Assembly (NCBI GenBank): GCA_015680685.1
Contig: MNCI01001867.1
Span: 53,438 to 117,437 of the forward strand
DNA from: Gnetum montanum
Taxonomy: Eukaryota > Streptophyta > Gnetopsida > Gnetales > Gnetaceae
Length of the DNA: 64,000 bases
Reading direction: 5' to 3'
Each line of letters opens with the position of its first letter. Position 1 is the stretch's first letter. Positions 11,224 through 21,935 of the stretch are shown here, in pieces. A model generated the notes under the pieces. That model searched no databases. It saw only the letters and a program-made list of their open reading frames with translations, and had not been told where the DNA came from. Position numbers and translations under genes: made by a program.

Positions 11224-12830
11224 ATATCATAGTGGGTCAACTCATAATCTAGGAACTACATCGTATAAATTGCCCCACTATGCTTACTCTAACCCAGTGT
11301 GTGAAACCCAACGGGGTAAGTATGGCCAAGTTCCAATACTTCCAACATGCAAGGATCCCCGTCGTCAATTATTAATCCTTGCCATCCTCAATCGTTTAGC
11401 TATGACGGTTATCCCCCATTCTCATAGCAAGCAGGATAATAAATACTTTTCATTTTCTTTAATTTTACAGCTTTTTGTTTTCCAGTTTTTCATTTTTCAA
11501 TTTCTTGTTTTATCTTTTTATCTTTTTGTCTTTTTATGTTTTTATAAGTAATCTCATCTATGAATAAAACACTCATGTCGATCGTTGGTTGAGGTGTGTT
11601 CTATGTTATCAAGTCTTGAGCGATCAATTATTTGGAACAGTGAGCCCATTACACCCACTCATCCACTCTACAAATAAGAGGTTATGTTCAAGTGTACAAT
11701 GATATTCTTGAACTTCTTGAAATTTAAAATTAATTTTGTGTTCATTGTACCCGGAATGAAGAAGGATGGATCAAGAGGCAATGATTAGGGTGTGACATCA
11801 AGGGGATTTGTGGATTCTCTTTGGTGACAACTGTGGGTGTTATCATGCAATGTGGTCATACTAAGGTCCTTATAGATCTAATGAAAAATGGGAGTAAGAG
11901 TAATCAAAAGGGCACTTGAAAATCCAATGTTGTTCTAGGGGGTCCCACTGGAAAGACATGCACCCATGCCTGAAGGTTGGCTTCTTTGGATTCAGTAAAG
12001 TGAAAAACAAAAAAAAAAGAGAAAAAAAAAGAAGAAAAGAGGAAAAGAAAAAAGAAAAGTGCCACAAAACAAAAATCACTCCTCCCTTGGACAAAATTCC
12101 AAGTGATCGTACGCCTTGTTGTTATGGTACTCTCATAGTTGCTCATCATGAGCTGAAACAATGCGATGTCACTGATTAGAGGAATGGACTTGGTCTTAAT
12201 CTTGGAATGATAGGTTAATAACACCTTAATCATGCTTTACACGTAGGATTCTCTGTGCCCTAGGTCAGTTACCTCATGTCCCAATCTCTACGATCCCTTC
12301 TATACTTCATCTCATCTCACTATTCGTGTAATTTTAGCTCGTGTCCCGTGTAGCATAGAATTTTCATCTCATTCTAGTGATATTTACATGTGTGTGTTTT
12401 GTGGAGTTAGTGTGGATTACATTTAACCCTTCTAGTACCCACAGACACTTTAAGTGTGGTTACACAAGGGCATTATAAGTTAGAACCTGCTTTGGGGAGG
12501 ACCCACTTGTGTAATCTTTTGTAATTCTCACTTATGACATCACTCACACAGACCATTTCTTACCCTCAGCATAACTTTTAAATGATTTTCTTTCGCTACT
12601 ATTATCGCTCTAAATTTTAACGTTCCGATGTACCATTGCATACCCTTTTTTCTTACCACCCAAGGTTTTATTGGTAAAATCCACACCGTCATCATTAATT
12701 ATGCCTCTAGATGTAATGCAATTGCCCTAGAACCCTTGGTAATAGCCAATGTCCTCAATTTACAACGTTTATTTCATGAAAATCCCTTCAAAATTAAGTC
12801 TTTTTGTTGTGCCTCACATCACTAGGGATG
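11224..12830 (+). other. Internal non-coding stretch of element C
   Basis: No RT, protease or integrase motif in any frame. It contains a poly-purine patch (about 12,005-12,060) and short chance ORFs. The segment 11,560-11,960 reappears, inverted, at 23,797-24,180, including the phrase CTTATAGATCTAATGAAAAAT. This is where pol would be expected in an autonomous relative. Confidence 0.55.
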
Positions 12831-12831
12831 A

Positions 12832-12918
12832 GATATCATGTACGTGATATTGCGTCCCACGTGATATCGCGTACATGATGTATCGTATGCGATATCACGT
12901 CCCCACCGCCTATAAATA
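12832..12918 (+). promoter_or_regulatory. Internal promoter of element C: second GATATC array plus TATA box
   Basis: GATATC cores at 12,832, 12,863 and 12,891 with a decayed GATATT at 12,846, then CCGCC and a TATA box (TATAAATA) at 12,911-12,918. This is the U3 architecture of the element's own LTRs, but the sequence after the TATA box is unrelated to the LTR. It sits about 480 bases before the ATG of the second ORF. Inference: a captured or duplicated U3 that drives a separate transcript. It could also be the left end of an older, fused LTR. Confidence 0.55.
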
Positions 12919-12939
12919 GGTTACCCCCCTCCCCCCTAC

Positions 12940-13397
12940 AACACTTAGCATCATTTTGTCATTCACACGGGGGGAGTTTTCGAATTTTCTATCTGCGACT
13001 TGCAATTGAGTGACCCTTTCTTTTCTCACTATATCTCGCTCGTTGATACTCCGATTTTAATTCCGTTTGAACCTACTTGAACCTAGAGTGTTAAGCTTAG
13101 TCATGGGTGAGGGACACTTGCCAAAAAGTGCCTAAATTTTTTGAAATTTATCATCATCCAAAAGACATTAGCTAGGGCAATTAACTATAACACTTAGAAT
13201 AATTGTGCCTAAAAATCATTTAATCCCTAGGTATACCGAGAAACTAAAATGGAAACCACCTAAGTCACACGACTCATTATTACAAACTTTTGGGCACTAT
13301 CACACGTGATAACATAAGATCATTAATTAAGGCAAGCAATAATGTATAGCTTAACTTCAAAAAAAACCTTACTAATGCTTGGCCCGTGTGATTGCAG
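12940..13397 (+). other. Possible leader exon and intron before ORF2 of element C
   Basis: A donor-like ATGG|GTGAGG lies at 13,103-13,112 and an acceptor-like GTGATTGCAG ends at 13,397, directly before the ATG of ORF2 (13,398). A transcript from the 12,911 TATA box could therefore splice a short untranslated leader onto the ATG. This rests on consensus matches only. Confidence 0.35.
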
Positions 13398-16170
13398 ATG
13401 GCCCCAAAACGTGGACAACAAAAGGGTCCTACTCAACGTGGAAAGAAACAATCTCATAGAGGTGGAAGACAAGGTCCTACTGAATAACATGTAGAATAGG
13501 AGGAGCAATCATTCAGCATTCATCAAGATGAACCTCCTACCGGACGGTCTGAGTAGGTAGAAGGAGGAGCTGCTATAGCACCTGAACCAAGACAACAACT
13601 TAGGTTGCCCCAAGATTGTGTTTAGGCTATCCATGAGAAGTCCACATTCGTTGTAGTGATTGTGGAGTTGAACTTTGAATCATTCGTAGAGTTCACTCAT
13701 GACGCCATTAGGGATCACCTCAAAAGGTCTCCCTTATGGCCTATCCTCTCTTAAAGCGATGCCTGGTACCTAGGAGAGACGTACCAATTTTGGCACAATA
13801 GGGAGCAAGGAACCACTGTTAATATTTGTGGTGTGACAGTTTACTTCTCTACGTAGGCCATTTTGAAAGTGTTAAACCTTTCGAATACAGGGCCCCAGGT
13901 TGCTCGGTTATCCACCCATTCAAACCCTGATGTGCGAAAGGATTGCTGGAGAAGGCTTATGCCAAGGATAAAGCATTTGGTGAGTTGACAACAAAAGAGA
14001 GGATTTACTTTAAAATTGGAACATATCACCTCTTCCCCAAAAAGGGCCTCAAAAGAATATCAATGTATGCAGCTAGAGGATGTGTAGTGTTAATGGGGAA
14101 GGTTAACGCTAACCTACCCCATCTATGTTTGATGGAGATCCTGAGGCAGTTCAAAGAACAAAAGACATGGAAGATGGTGTTGCCTTTCCCCTATCTTATC
14201 AGAAAGCTTTGCTGACATGCTGGTATTCAGGGATACACTAATGATGTCCTCTGAAAAGCCCAAACTGCTTCATACGCTGAATTACAAAAGGCACTAGCTC
14301 TAAGAAAAAGCACTAGCGAAGGGCTGGGACCAGAATAAGAAGAAGAACATATGGCTGGACCCAGTCAACCTCTAGCCATGAGTCCTAGCCAACAACAAGA
14401 AGCAAGGCCTAGCACAGGCCAAGATCAGCTACCACCGCCACAAGACTACAAACCGTTGATGAGCCATTTGAGGGCCATCGCTGAGATGGTTAGTTGGGGA
14501 AGTTGTGCGGACGTAAATCACTTCCACATCATCGATGATGCTAGGCAGACTACTATTTCATTGGATCACACAAGGGGGGAAGTATCCATTCACATAGGAG
14601 GAGGGAAAAGTAGATGGTCACAACAGATCTCAGCCAACGTGACATCTTTCCAGGTGTAGTTAGAGACTGGTGAAGAGGCCATTGTGGTGGTCATGCAACA
14701 CCAGAATGCCATGGGAGGTGCAAAAGTGGTCACATACCACATCAAAGAATCCTTCAATGTACCTATTGTGCCATCGACAAGTCTTTCAGGAGCACGGGAT
14801 GCTCAAACCTTAGCCAGAACCTCAATGACTCCTGTGGAACATGAGGATGCACTTGATCGATTGCTTCAAATAGGGCAAGTAATGACGTCCCTATTTGACA
14901 TCCCTCAAGATGTTATAGCAATTCAGTCAGACCTCATTTCCACAAAGGGGAAGCTGGTCTTAACAGAAGTAAGGGTAGAGCATGCTGAAAATGAAGTGCA
15001 GAAACTACAAGAGCAGCTCGTGGCCTTGCAAGCAGCATAGTGGGACACTCTGCAATTTGTTCCCGTAGACCAATTAGAAAACTTTAGAACCAAGCACCTA
15101 ACAAAGTTAATTGTAGAGAATAAAAGGGTGGTGGATGAAAAATAGAAGTTTGTTTGGGATACCTCCGTAGCACAAGCACACACCCATGCGCATCTTAAGG
15201 CACTCAAAGCCTTACAAGAAGAAAACAAGTAGCTGGTTGCAAACAACCTTCGGTTGACCATTGTAGAAAAGTAAAAGAATGTTCTTGATGAACACTTTCA
15301 TCAATTATGAGAACAATTCATCCAGGTCAACCGAGATGTAAGCCGTTTAGCCAGATAAAATCGAACCCTCTCGATGGAGGAGGTATGCGCCATTCGTCAA
15401 AAGTCGACGATTAAGATAAGCACGTGGTAGAATGAGGCTAAACAACATGAAAATCTGAAGAAGCACTTTCGTGATCGGGTGGGGATGTATAAAAAAATCA
15501 TTGAAAAGGAGATCCATATGGCCAAGGCCCAAATCAACACTATCAATGCTCAACACATTGGCTGGCAGGCCATATTGGACACATATGCTCTCGCCCACCA
15601 AGCGGAAGTTAAAAATCAGGACCTGCAGATTCAAGACTTAACAGAGTACATGGAGTTGGCAAATCTAAGATATGCCAATCTTGCCATGTTGATAGTAGGG
15701 CACCCAAGGTCAGAGCTCAAGCAGCAGGTAGCAACCACCCACATCAAATACAAAGCAGAATTTGCAGAGTGCAAGAACTTGGTGGAGAAACTGGATGTTG
15801 CAAATTCTAAACTTGAGGTAGTAAAAGCCAACTACCAAGGATAGAAAGATGTTGCAATAGACTTGGCTTGACAGCTAGCATACTTTCATGAATACAAGGA
15901 TAAAGCCAGAGCCTATGAGGAGGAATGACGAGTGTTCACGGCTTGGTATGTCAAGGCCAACCAGATGTTTCCACAACTACCCTGTCTGTGGAAAGTGCTG
16001 ACTCCATCAAACATTGGAACATTAGCATGGACGACACAAGACCCTCAGACCAAAGAGGAGAAGCTCTAGGCCATATTTCAATGCTATCAAGCCTCAAAAC
16101 CTGGAGCACAAGACAAAGGGAAGGCACCGATGGAGGAGCCACTGCCACCAGAACTACATGAGTTCCAAAT
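13398..16170 (+). pseudogene. ORF2 of element C: env-position protein with plant-transposon-type N-domain and coiled coil
   Basis: It starts MAPKRGQQKGP with a basic, Gly/Gln-rich tail. About 13,600-14,220 encodes a domain with FYxx-type motifs (SPLWPILS, VTVYFST, IYFKIGTYHLFPKKGL, LMEILRQF). In layout this resembles the uncharacterised 'putative plant transposon protein' domain often found beside Athila-type elements. After a linker, about 14,900-15,840 encodes a long coiled coil (EVQKLQEQLVAL, KALKALQEENK, IIEKEIHMAKAQ). It lies between the missing pol and the 3' LTR, where Athila relatives carry their env-like gene. More than ten in-frame stops, many of them TAG/TAA from CAG/CAA, plus at least one frameshift show it is dead. 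I saw no convincing signal peptide or membrane segment, so the env-like label is positional only. Confidence 0.5.
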
Positions 16171-16313
16171 TTTTGTAGTTGTAGTATATTCTATGTGTTG
16201 TGCCTTTATTTTTTTTCTCCCCACACTGTGGCATCATCCCATGTTTCCATCTAATAATCCCATACCTATCCACTGTGTAATCACTATAACTCGAGGACGA
16301 GTTTTTATTCAAT

Positions 16314-16323
16314 TGTGGGGGTA
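16314..16323 (+). other. Short polypurine tract of element C
   Basis: TGTGGGGG followed by TA directly before the 3' LTR start TGATGGGAC. Its position fits the plus-strand priming site, but it is short. Confidence 0.5.
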
Positions 16324-17168
16324 TGATGGGACATGATATCGCATGGGCTGCAATATTGCATCCCCCGCAATATCGCGTACGCGATATCGTGTCTTCCCCT
16401 GCGATATCACGTACGCGATATCGCAGTGCATTGCCAAATCTATAAATAAGAGGCGGCTCTCCCTTATTTCATAACTTAGATTTAGATTGTAGCTAGACTC
16501 TGGCAATTTTATCCCTCCAGAGTTAGAATATTTTCTAGTGTTTGCCTGCAATGTGGTGGATGTAATTGTATGGAATCCTTTATTCAAGTGTGACGTACCT
16601 GGACATGCACATGATTAGAAATAAAGATTGATATTACTTCATCATTGCAACATTCACTTTTTTTATTTATTTATTTAATTACTATTTATTGCTTTCCTAA
16701 TTAGTCTCTCTCACCCTTAAACTCATGTTAAAATGCGGAATGAGTACGACTTGATTACGAGCATTTAAGTGTGACTACTTGGTAACCTAGTAGCATACCT
16801 AGGATCTGCGCTTGGTAATCCCAGTGGTAGTCATGCAAGAAGTCCAAGATGTGTACGAATAATCAAGGAATGAATGCTCATCGCACTTAAGCTAGATTAG
16901 ATTCTTTTACCCTTTCTCTCTTAGTTTAGATAATATTACTTTCCATTGCCCTCAAGAGTAGCATTAGAGTAGAAACCTATCATGCACCTCACTTTGGACT
17001 AAACCATACATGACAAATATAATACTAGTCTAGGTGGGAAGACAGCAAACTGCGACCTAAGGCTAACTGTCTAGGTGCCACAACTAGTCCGTCTATGAAG
17101 TTCGACCAAATCGCATGTGAAAATGCTCATATTCGTATGGTTGAGTGTAGGGGTACCTCCACTCATTA
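16324..17168 (+). repeat. 3' LTR of element C
   Basis: 845 bases, TGATGGGAC to CACTCATTA; the terminal CA has become TA. The palindrome array is at 16,330-16,424 and includes a perfect GCGATATCGC at 16,415-16,424. The TATA box is at 16,441-16,448. Several palindromes are decayed to AATATT, a C-to-T pattern. Confidence 0.92.
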
Positions 17169-17173
17169 GTAAG
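17169..17173. other. Target-site duplication of element C (right copy)
   Basis: GTAAG, identical to 8,489-8,493, directly after the 3' LTR. Confidence 0.9.
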
Positions 17174-17830
17174 CCATAGCAATACTAAGCCATTGCAAGC
17201 CATAGCAAGTCTATTGTCAACTTAAAGCCTTGATGGGCCACGGTAGTAGTTTAAGACCAATTCCAAGCTACCGTGAGAGGATTAAAGATGATGTTTTTAG
17301 GCCATTCTAGGCTAATGGTGATGGAAAGTGATAATTTTAGGTCATTCCAAGCTATTGCGATAGTTTAAGGTTATTTTAGGCCATAGCAATAGTTTAAGGC
17401 CATTCTGGGCTACATATTGCTATTTTAAGGTCATTCTAGGCCATCTTGGAGGGATTGAAGGCAATAGTTTAAGGCCATTCAAAGCTACATATTGCTAGTT
17501 TAAGGTCATTCTGGGCCATGTGTTGCTATCTCTCCTATTGGTAATTTTTGCATTTATGATTTTTATACACTTTGACATTTTTCATGCATTAACATAATAA
17601 CTACAAAAGTGTAAACTAACTAAGTGAATGCATAAACAAAGTAGAAAAATGCATAAACAAAGTGAATAAATTCATAAGCAAAGCAAATCGATGCATATAT
17701 AAGCAGAAAAATAATGTTGATCTAAGTGAAACAAATACAACATAAGAGAAAGGTAAAATACAAGGTGTGTAGAAGTAGATAGTGGATAGGCACCTAGCAT
17801 GTTTTGGACTAAGGGGATACCTTAGTTGCA
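17174..17830 (-). repeat. Degenerate short repeats in the protease-pol spacer of B
   Basis: From 17,174 to 17,530 a phrase like TTTAAGGCCATTC-GGCTA recurs about every 30-60 bases. The equivalent spacer of A has the same kind of phrase at 31,030-31,310. At 17,814 the minus strand reads ACTAAG|GTATCC, a donor-like site that is conserved in A. Confidence 0.55.
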
Positions 17831-17833
17831 CAG

Positions 17834-18550
17834 TTACTTCCTAACCTGATTTGGGTTAGGGGGTGCATAGGGCCCTAATCGCACTATATGGTAGTCTCCT
17901 TGACCTTCGCTTGCTATGTTAAAGGGTAATTCTGCCCAAAGGGCATCTTCTAGGAGGTTTTTAGCTTCTTCAATTCTTTTGGTTGTGCCTACCTCATGTG
18001 CCTCATCGCCTGTCATAGGTGCATCATTAGGAAATCCAACTTCTAACCCTTGCTCTATATCTATGTTGTTGATGGCCAAAGGGGTAGCGTTATCACCATG
18101 GATGATAACTTCACCACCCTCGTAAGGGAGGTGGATTTCTTGATAAATCGAAGAGGAGATGACTTGTAATTGGGCTAGCCAAGGTCTGCCCAATAGTAAG
18201 TTAAACCCTGGCATTTCCTCTACAACACTAAATTTAACAGTGGTGGGGAATTGCTCCCATGCTATAAAGGCTATGGAGATAGTACCCCTAACAATGATGC
18301 ATGATCCATTGAAGGATTTCAGACATGTGATTTCTGTTGATCTAATCTAATCTGCAAGGCCTAACTTATCCATGATGGTGTATGGGATAACATTTGTTGC
18401 TACTCCGTCATCAATTTCCACTTTGTGAATCTTCCATTGCCCAATGCATATGGTAATAAACATTGGAGCTATTATGAGCTCACCCTTCTTGGGATTAATC
18501 TTAATTGCTTCATCACAAAATGCTAGGGATGTGGAACTCAATTCCTATAG
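17834..18550 (-). pseudogene. Tat/Ogre-like aspartic protease, copy B
   Basis: In minus order, 18,541-18,347 reads FITICIGQWKIHKVEIDDG then VATNVIPYTIMDKLGL, where DDGVATN is the degenerate active-site block. 18,214-17,834 reads MPGFNLLLGRPWLAQLQVIS, the conserved C-terminal block (I/LLGRPW), and then a long acidic tail. Copy A carries the same protein at 29,907-30,708. In active relatives it would cut the Gag-Pol polyprotein. The two open stretches are separated by a stop or frameshift. Confidence 0.75.
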
Positions 18551-20560
18551 TTTTAGAGGCAACATCACTGCATGGATGGAGTTCTCATTTGCAGGATGTC
18601 CTCCATAATAGGAATGGAGGTTAACATATACACCAATGCTTCGCAATGGATAGATGAGATCATGATTAGGTCATATAGGCTCAATGTTATGTTCTTCTAT
18701 TGGAGTACTTGTTTTGACTTGGGCTAATCCATCCATGAAGTCTTTGCCATCAACCATGTTTTTGCTGGCCTTGACCTCTTTCATGTGGCCTAAGAGACAA
18801 ATCTCTTGCAGAGGCAACTTAGGCTTTGCTTAGTTGGCCTACTTAGAGGCACCGATGTTCATTAGTGGTTTGCTCATTGTGGCCTCTTCAGTTGCCTTGG
18901 CCATAGGAAGTGCAGATATGAAAACTAGTTTTGGTAGAGCTAGCACTCTTTGGTCTTATCCTAGCCATCTTTTCTATGAGATGCTCATTGGATCCCCTAT
19001 GTTTCTACCTCGAGGGCCTACCAATGTTCCCACTGAGGTTGCCCCTTGAAAAGGAAGAAATTGATGCATTAGCCACTACTAGGTTTTGGGCAAGTGAGGG
19101 GCTAGCATGCTGTGGCACTTAGATGATGAAGGGTGGCTGAACTATTATTGTTGATGTAACTTGTGGGGAAGCCCTAACTATGAAGGGTGTTGCATGTGCT
19201 TAAGGTGGCACTCTAATGATGAAAGGAGGTCTTGAACCTGTGGGGGCCGAAGAGTCCCTTACATTACTAGAGGGCACCTGAACCATGAATGGCTACTACA
19301 CCGATTTCAAGTTGTCATCAACACTAATAGCGTTTATGACACAACCAGCATCATCTACATTTAGAGAGTCATTGTACACCCTCATAGGCTGGTTTTGAGG
19401 CTTGATTGGGTTTACAGTGTCAAGTACCAGCTCATCTTTGTTGATCATTCTTTGTAGGTCATCTTACAATGCTAGGAAAAAATCTATGTTATGCCCAGGC
19501 AACTGGTGGTAATGGCAAAACTGATCTAGCCTAAAATGCCTCAAGACCAGGGGGCTCATTTGGTGCTACTAACACAAGATTCCTTAGCAATTTGTAATAT
19601 CTATCATGTTTCTTGTAGAAATCCTTGGACATTTTTGTATACTAGATGTATCCAACTTTTAGTAGTTGATCTAGCATCTCTAAAGGTTTTAACAGCAACG
19701 AGGTGTACTTAGAGTGATCCTTGCACTCAAAGTTAGGCCTTGTAATAGCTTGCACTATGGCCACCAAGGATGTAGGTTGGTTGGTTTCCCTAGTGTTAGG
19801 GTCAATGACTTTGTTGTTAGTTGGGGCTCTTGGTTGCCTTATTTTTGGCCTTGGGTTGGTTGCTTTGGCCTATTTGACCACATTTACCATCATTGCATTT
19901 TAATTTCCCTTATCTTTATCTGTCTTTTCATGCTAGTTTTTGTAGGCCACATAGGTTGGGTCCCTGCTAGCTTCTACTGCGTCTTGTATGCTCTTGGTTT
20001 GGGCAAAATCTTGGCTTAGGGATTATGTGCCTAAGTAATACAATTTTAACTTTATCAAGTCATTGAATATGCCCTTAAAAATGGCCAAGACATGCACTTC
20101 AGCTATCGACTCTCATATTTCATTCAGTGAGGCACTTCAATGCTAAATGAACATTTGCACGGGCTCTAGGTGATCCTTCTTTACATGCATAAGTTGATCC
20201 AAGGTGGTCTCTAGCTTCAATTTGTATTTGAAACATATCATGAATTCACCCCAAGAGGTCCTCTAAAGAGGAGATAGAGCTTTTGGGTAGTGCATGGTAC
20301 CAATCTAATGCTTTTCTAGTTAGTGACATGGTAAACATGCGTATGATGGCATGCAACCATGCTTGCAATAGGCACTTCGACTTAAATGTGACCAAATGTG
20401 CACTGGGGTCCCCCTCACCATTGTATTTAGTGACTTGAGGCAATGGGACCCCAACTAGAAGAGTTAGAGGAGGGACTGCAGGACTTATAGGGTCATTCTG
20501 ATAGAAGTCCATCACTTTGACAATTTTGGAGGAGGCAACTTTGAGTCACTTCACCTCTTC
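18551..20560 (-). pseudogene. Tat/Ogre-like Gag, copy B
   Basis: The clearest stretch is 20,515-20,246. It starts MMDFYQNDPISPAVPP, then YNGEGDPSAHLVTF and a capsid-like segment ending in ALDWYHALPKSSISSLEDL, which is the retrotransposon Gag signature for this lineage. The rest, towards 18,551, is broken by many stops. It includes the homologue of the A segment 28,300-29,200, with Gag tail and linker. Particle protein in active relatives; dead here. Confidence 0.65.
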
Positions 20561-21913
20561 TATTAGGTTTTGGATCATCTAGAACACCTTATCTAAGTTT
20601 TAAGACATTCTAGCCAGCTGTGCTAGCTACACAATTTGCTATTGGACTAGCTGTGTGGTCCATGGCCTAGTTGTAGGTTGTAGAATTGCATAATGCACTT
20701 GATGCATGGGTCATGCTGTAGGGATGATGATCAAGGTAGGAAATGCATATGTGGGTTGGACCAGTGCCAGGGGTCTAATGAAATAGGCAAGACATAGGAT
20801 GCCTAAGGAACTTGGGGCCTAGAGATGGGTCCTATGTGGATGCATGGTTAAGCTAATCCAGTTGCTACAGGCAACGATGGCTAAATGGGTGGCAATGATG
20901 CCATGAAGGGTAAGCTCAAGGAGGCTATTACATCGTAATGTGTATGTTATGTCTGATGTGTTATTATCACAGGCATTGGCCTAGGTCTAAATAAATAGGG
21001 AGGTGATGTCAGTGCTATAACTATCTCAAAGAGAACGGGTGAATGAGATTGCAAAAAAGCCAAACTTGGAATCACTCATTGGAAAATGATGTGAAAAGAG
21101 CCCTCATGCTTAGATCAAGCTTCAAACTCATCCTCTTCTTCCTATAGATGCCCCTCATAGTCTATTCCTACATTACACTCACCTACTTGGATGAGTTGGG
21201 CTAACATTTATTGGTAGGGCTCTGTCAGTGGGATGATATCGAGTGAGGAGGGGATATGCTCCTATCCATTCTGATGGATCAATTCATAGCTTCATTTTGA
21301 TTCCATGTCCAAGAAATCTACAAATAGCCCTGATTGAACCTTTACACATATAAAGTTATATTGCTCATTGCTTAGCATGGCATACTATGGGTCTTGACTA
21401 TGCAACCTAAGGGATTACCCTGGCTCCGTCATTACAAGATTTCTAGGGTTGTCAATCCTAGTCTCTTGTTGGATGGGCAAGATGGAAAGTGTGCTTGGGA
21501 CTAACATTGAAGGTTATTTTGGGTTTATGGATGCAAATTAAGTTGCAAGAGAGGATTGCAAGGGTTGCTAATTATGAAATACTGCTAACATCACTAACTA
21601 CACTCTCTACGCTAGAGAGTTGACTACGCTTTCTATGCTAGAGATGACTACACTCCAACTGAAAACATCAAGAATTTGGCAGATAGTGGATATGTGTGCT
21701 TTGGGTTATTATGTGAGGTTCCTAGGGAGCTGACTATGAGGTCCAATCTACACCAATCAATTAGTAGACAATGCCTATACTAACCTAAGATCCAACTGTT
21801 GTGTGTGTAGCAAGCTCATAGGGGTGTTACAGTCTACGCTAACCTGAAGCCAGCAACTATGATGCAAACAGCACATGAGACAACCACAATGGAGTCTAAA
21901 AAAAAGGTTCTAG
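20561..21913 (-). other. Leader and pre-gag region of B
   Basis: No conserved protein was recognised. The complement aligns with A at 26,520-28,000. The motif family GACTACGCT / AGCATAGTC appears several times at 21,590-21,690. Tat/Ogre elements can have an extra ORF before gag, but none is preserved. Confidence 0.4.
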
Positions 21914-21935
21914 CCCTCCTTCTAGTGCCAAAAAC
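21914..21935 (-). other. Primer-binding site of element B
   Basis: The minus strand reads TTTTTGGCACTAGAAGGAGG next to the LTR end TGCTACA. The same TGGCACTAGAAGGAGGG occurs after the 5' LTR of A at 26,506. Conservation in both copies at the LTR border supports the assignment. I cannot name the tRNA with confidence. Confidence 0.7.

Larger units (their letters stand above)
8494..17168 (+). mobile_element. Complete non-autonomous LTR retrotransposon C (gag plus extra ORF, no pol)
   Basis: Two LTRs (8,494-9,333 and 16,324-17,168), a perfect 5-bp duplication GTAAG, a tRNA-Asp-type primer site and a short G-rich tract before the 3' LTR define a whole insertion of 8,675 bases within element B. 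The interior has a gag gene with one stop, a Pro-rich Gag tail, a non-coding stretch, a second TATA promoter and a second ORF rich in coiled coil. I found no protease, RT, RNase H or integrase motif, so it would depend on an autonomous relative, probably Athila-like given the primer type. By eye the LTRs differ at roughly 8-10% of positions in the R/U5 part, so the insertion is old. Confidence 0.9.

Noticed and set aside
11916-12179. Lys/Glu-rich 87-residue frame
   Set aside because: It is a translation of a local purine tract in non-coding DNA of element C.
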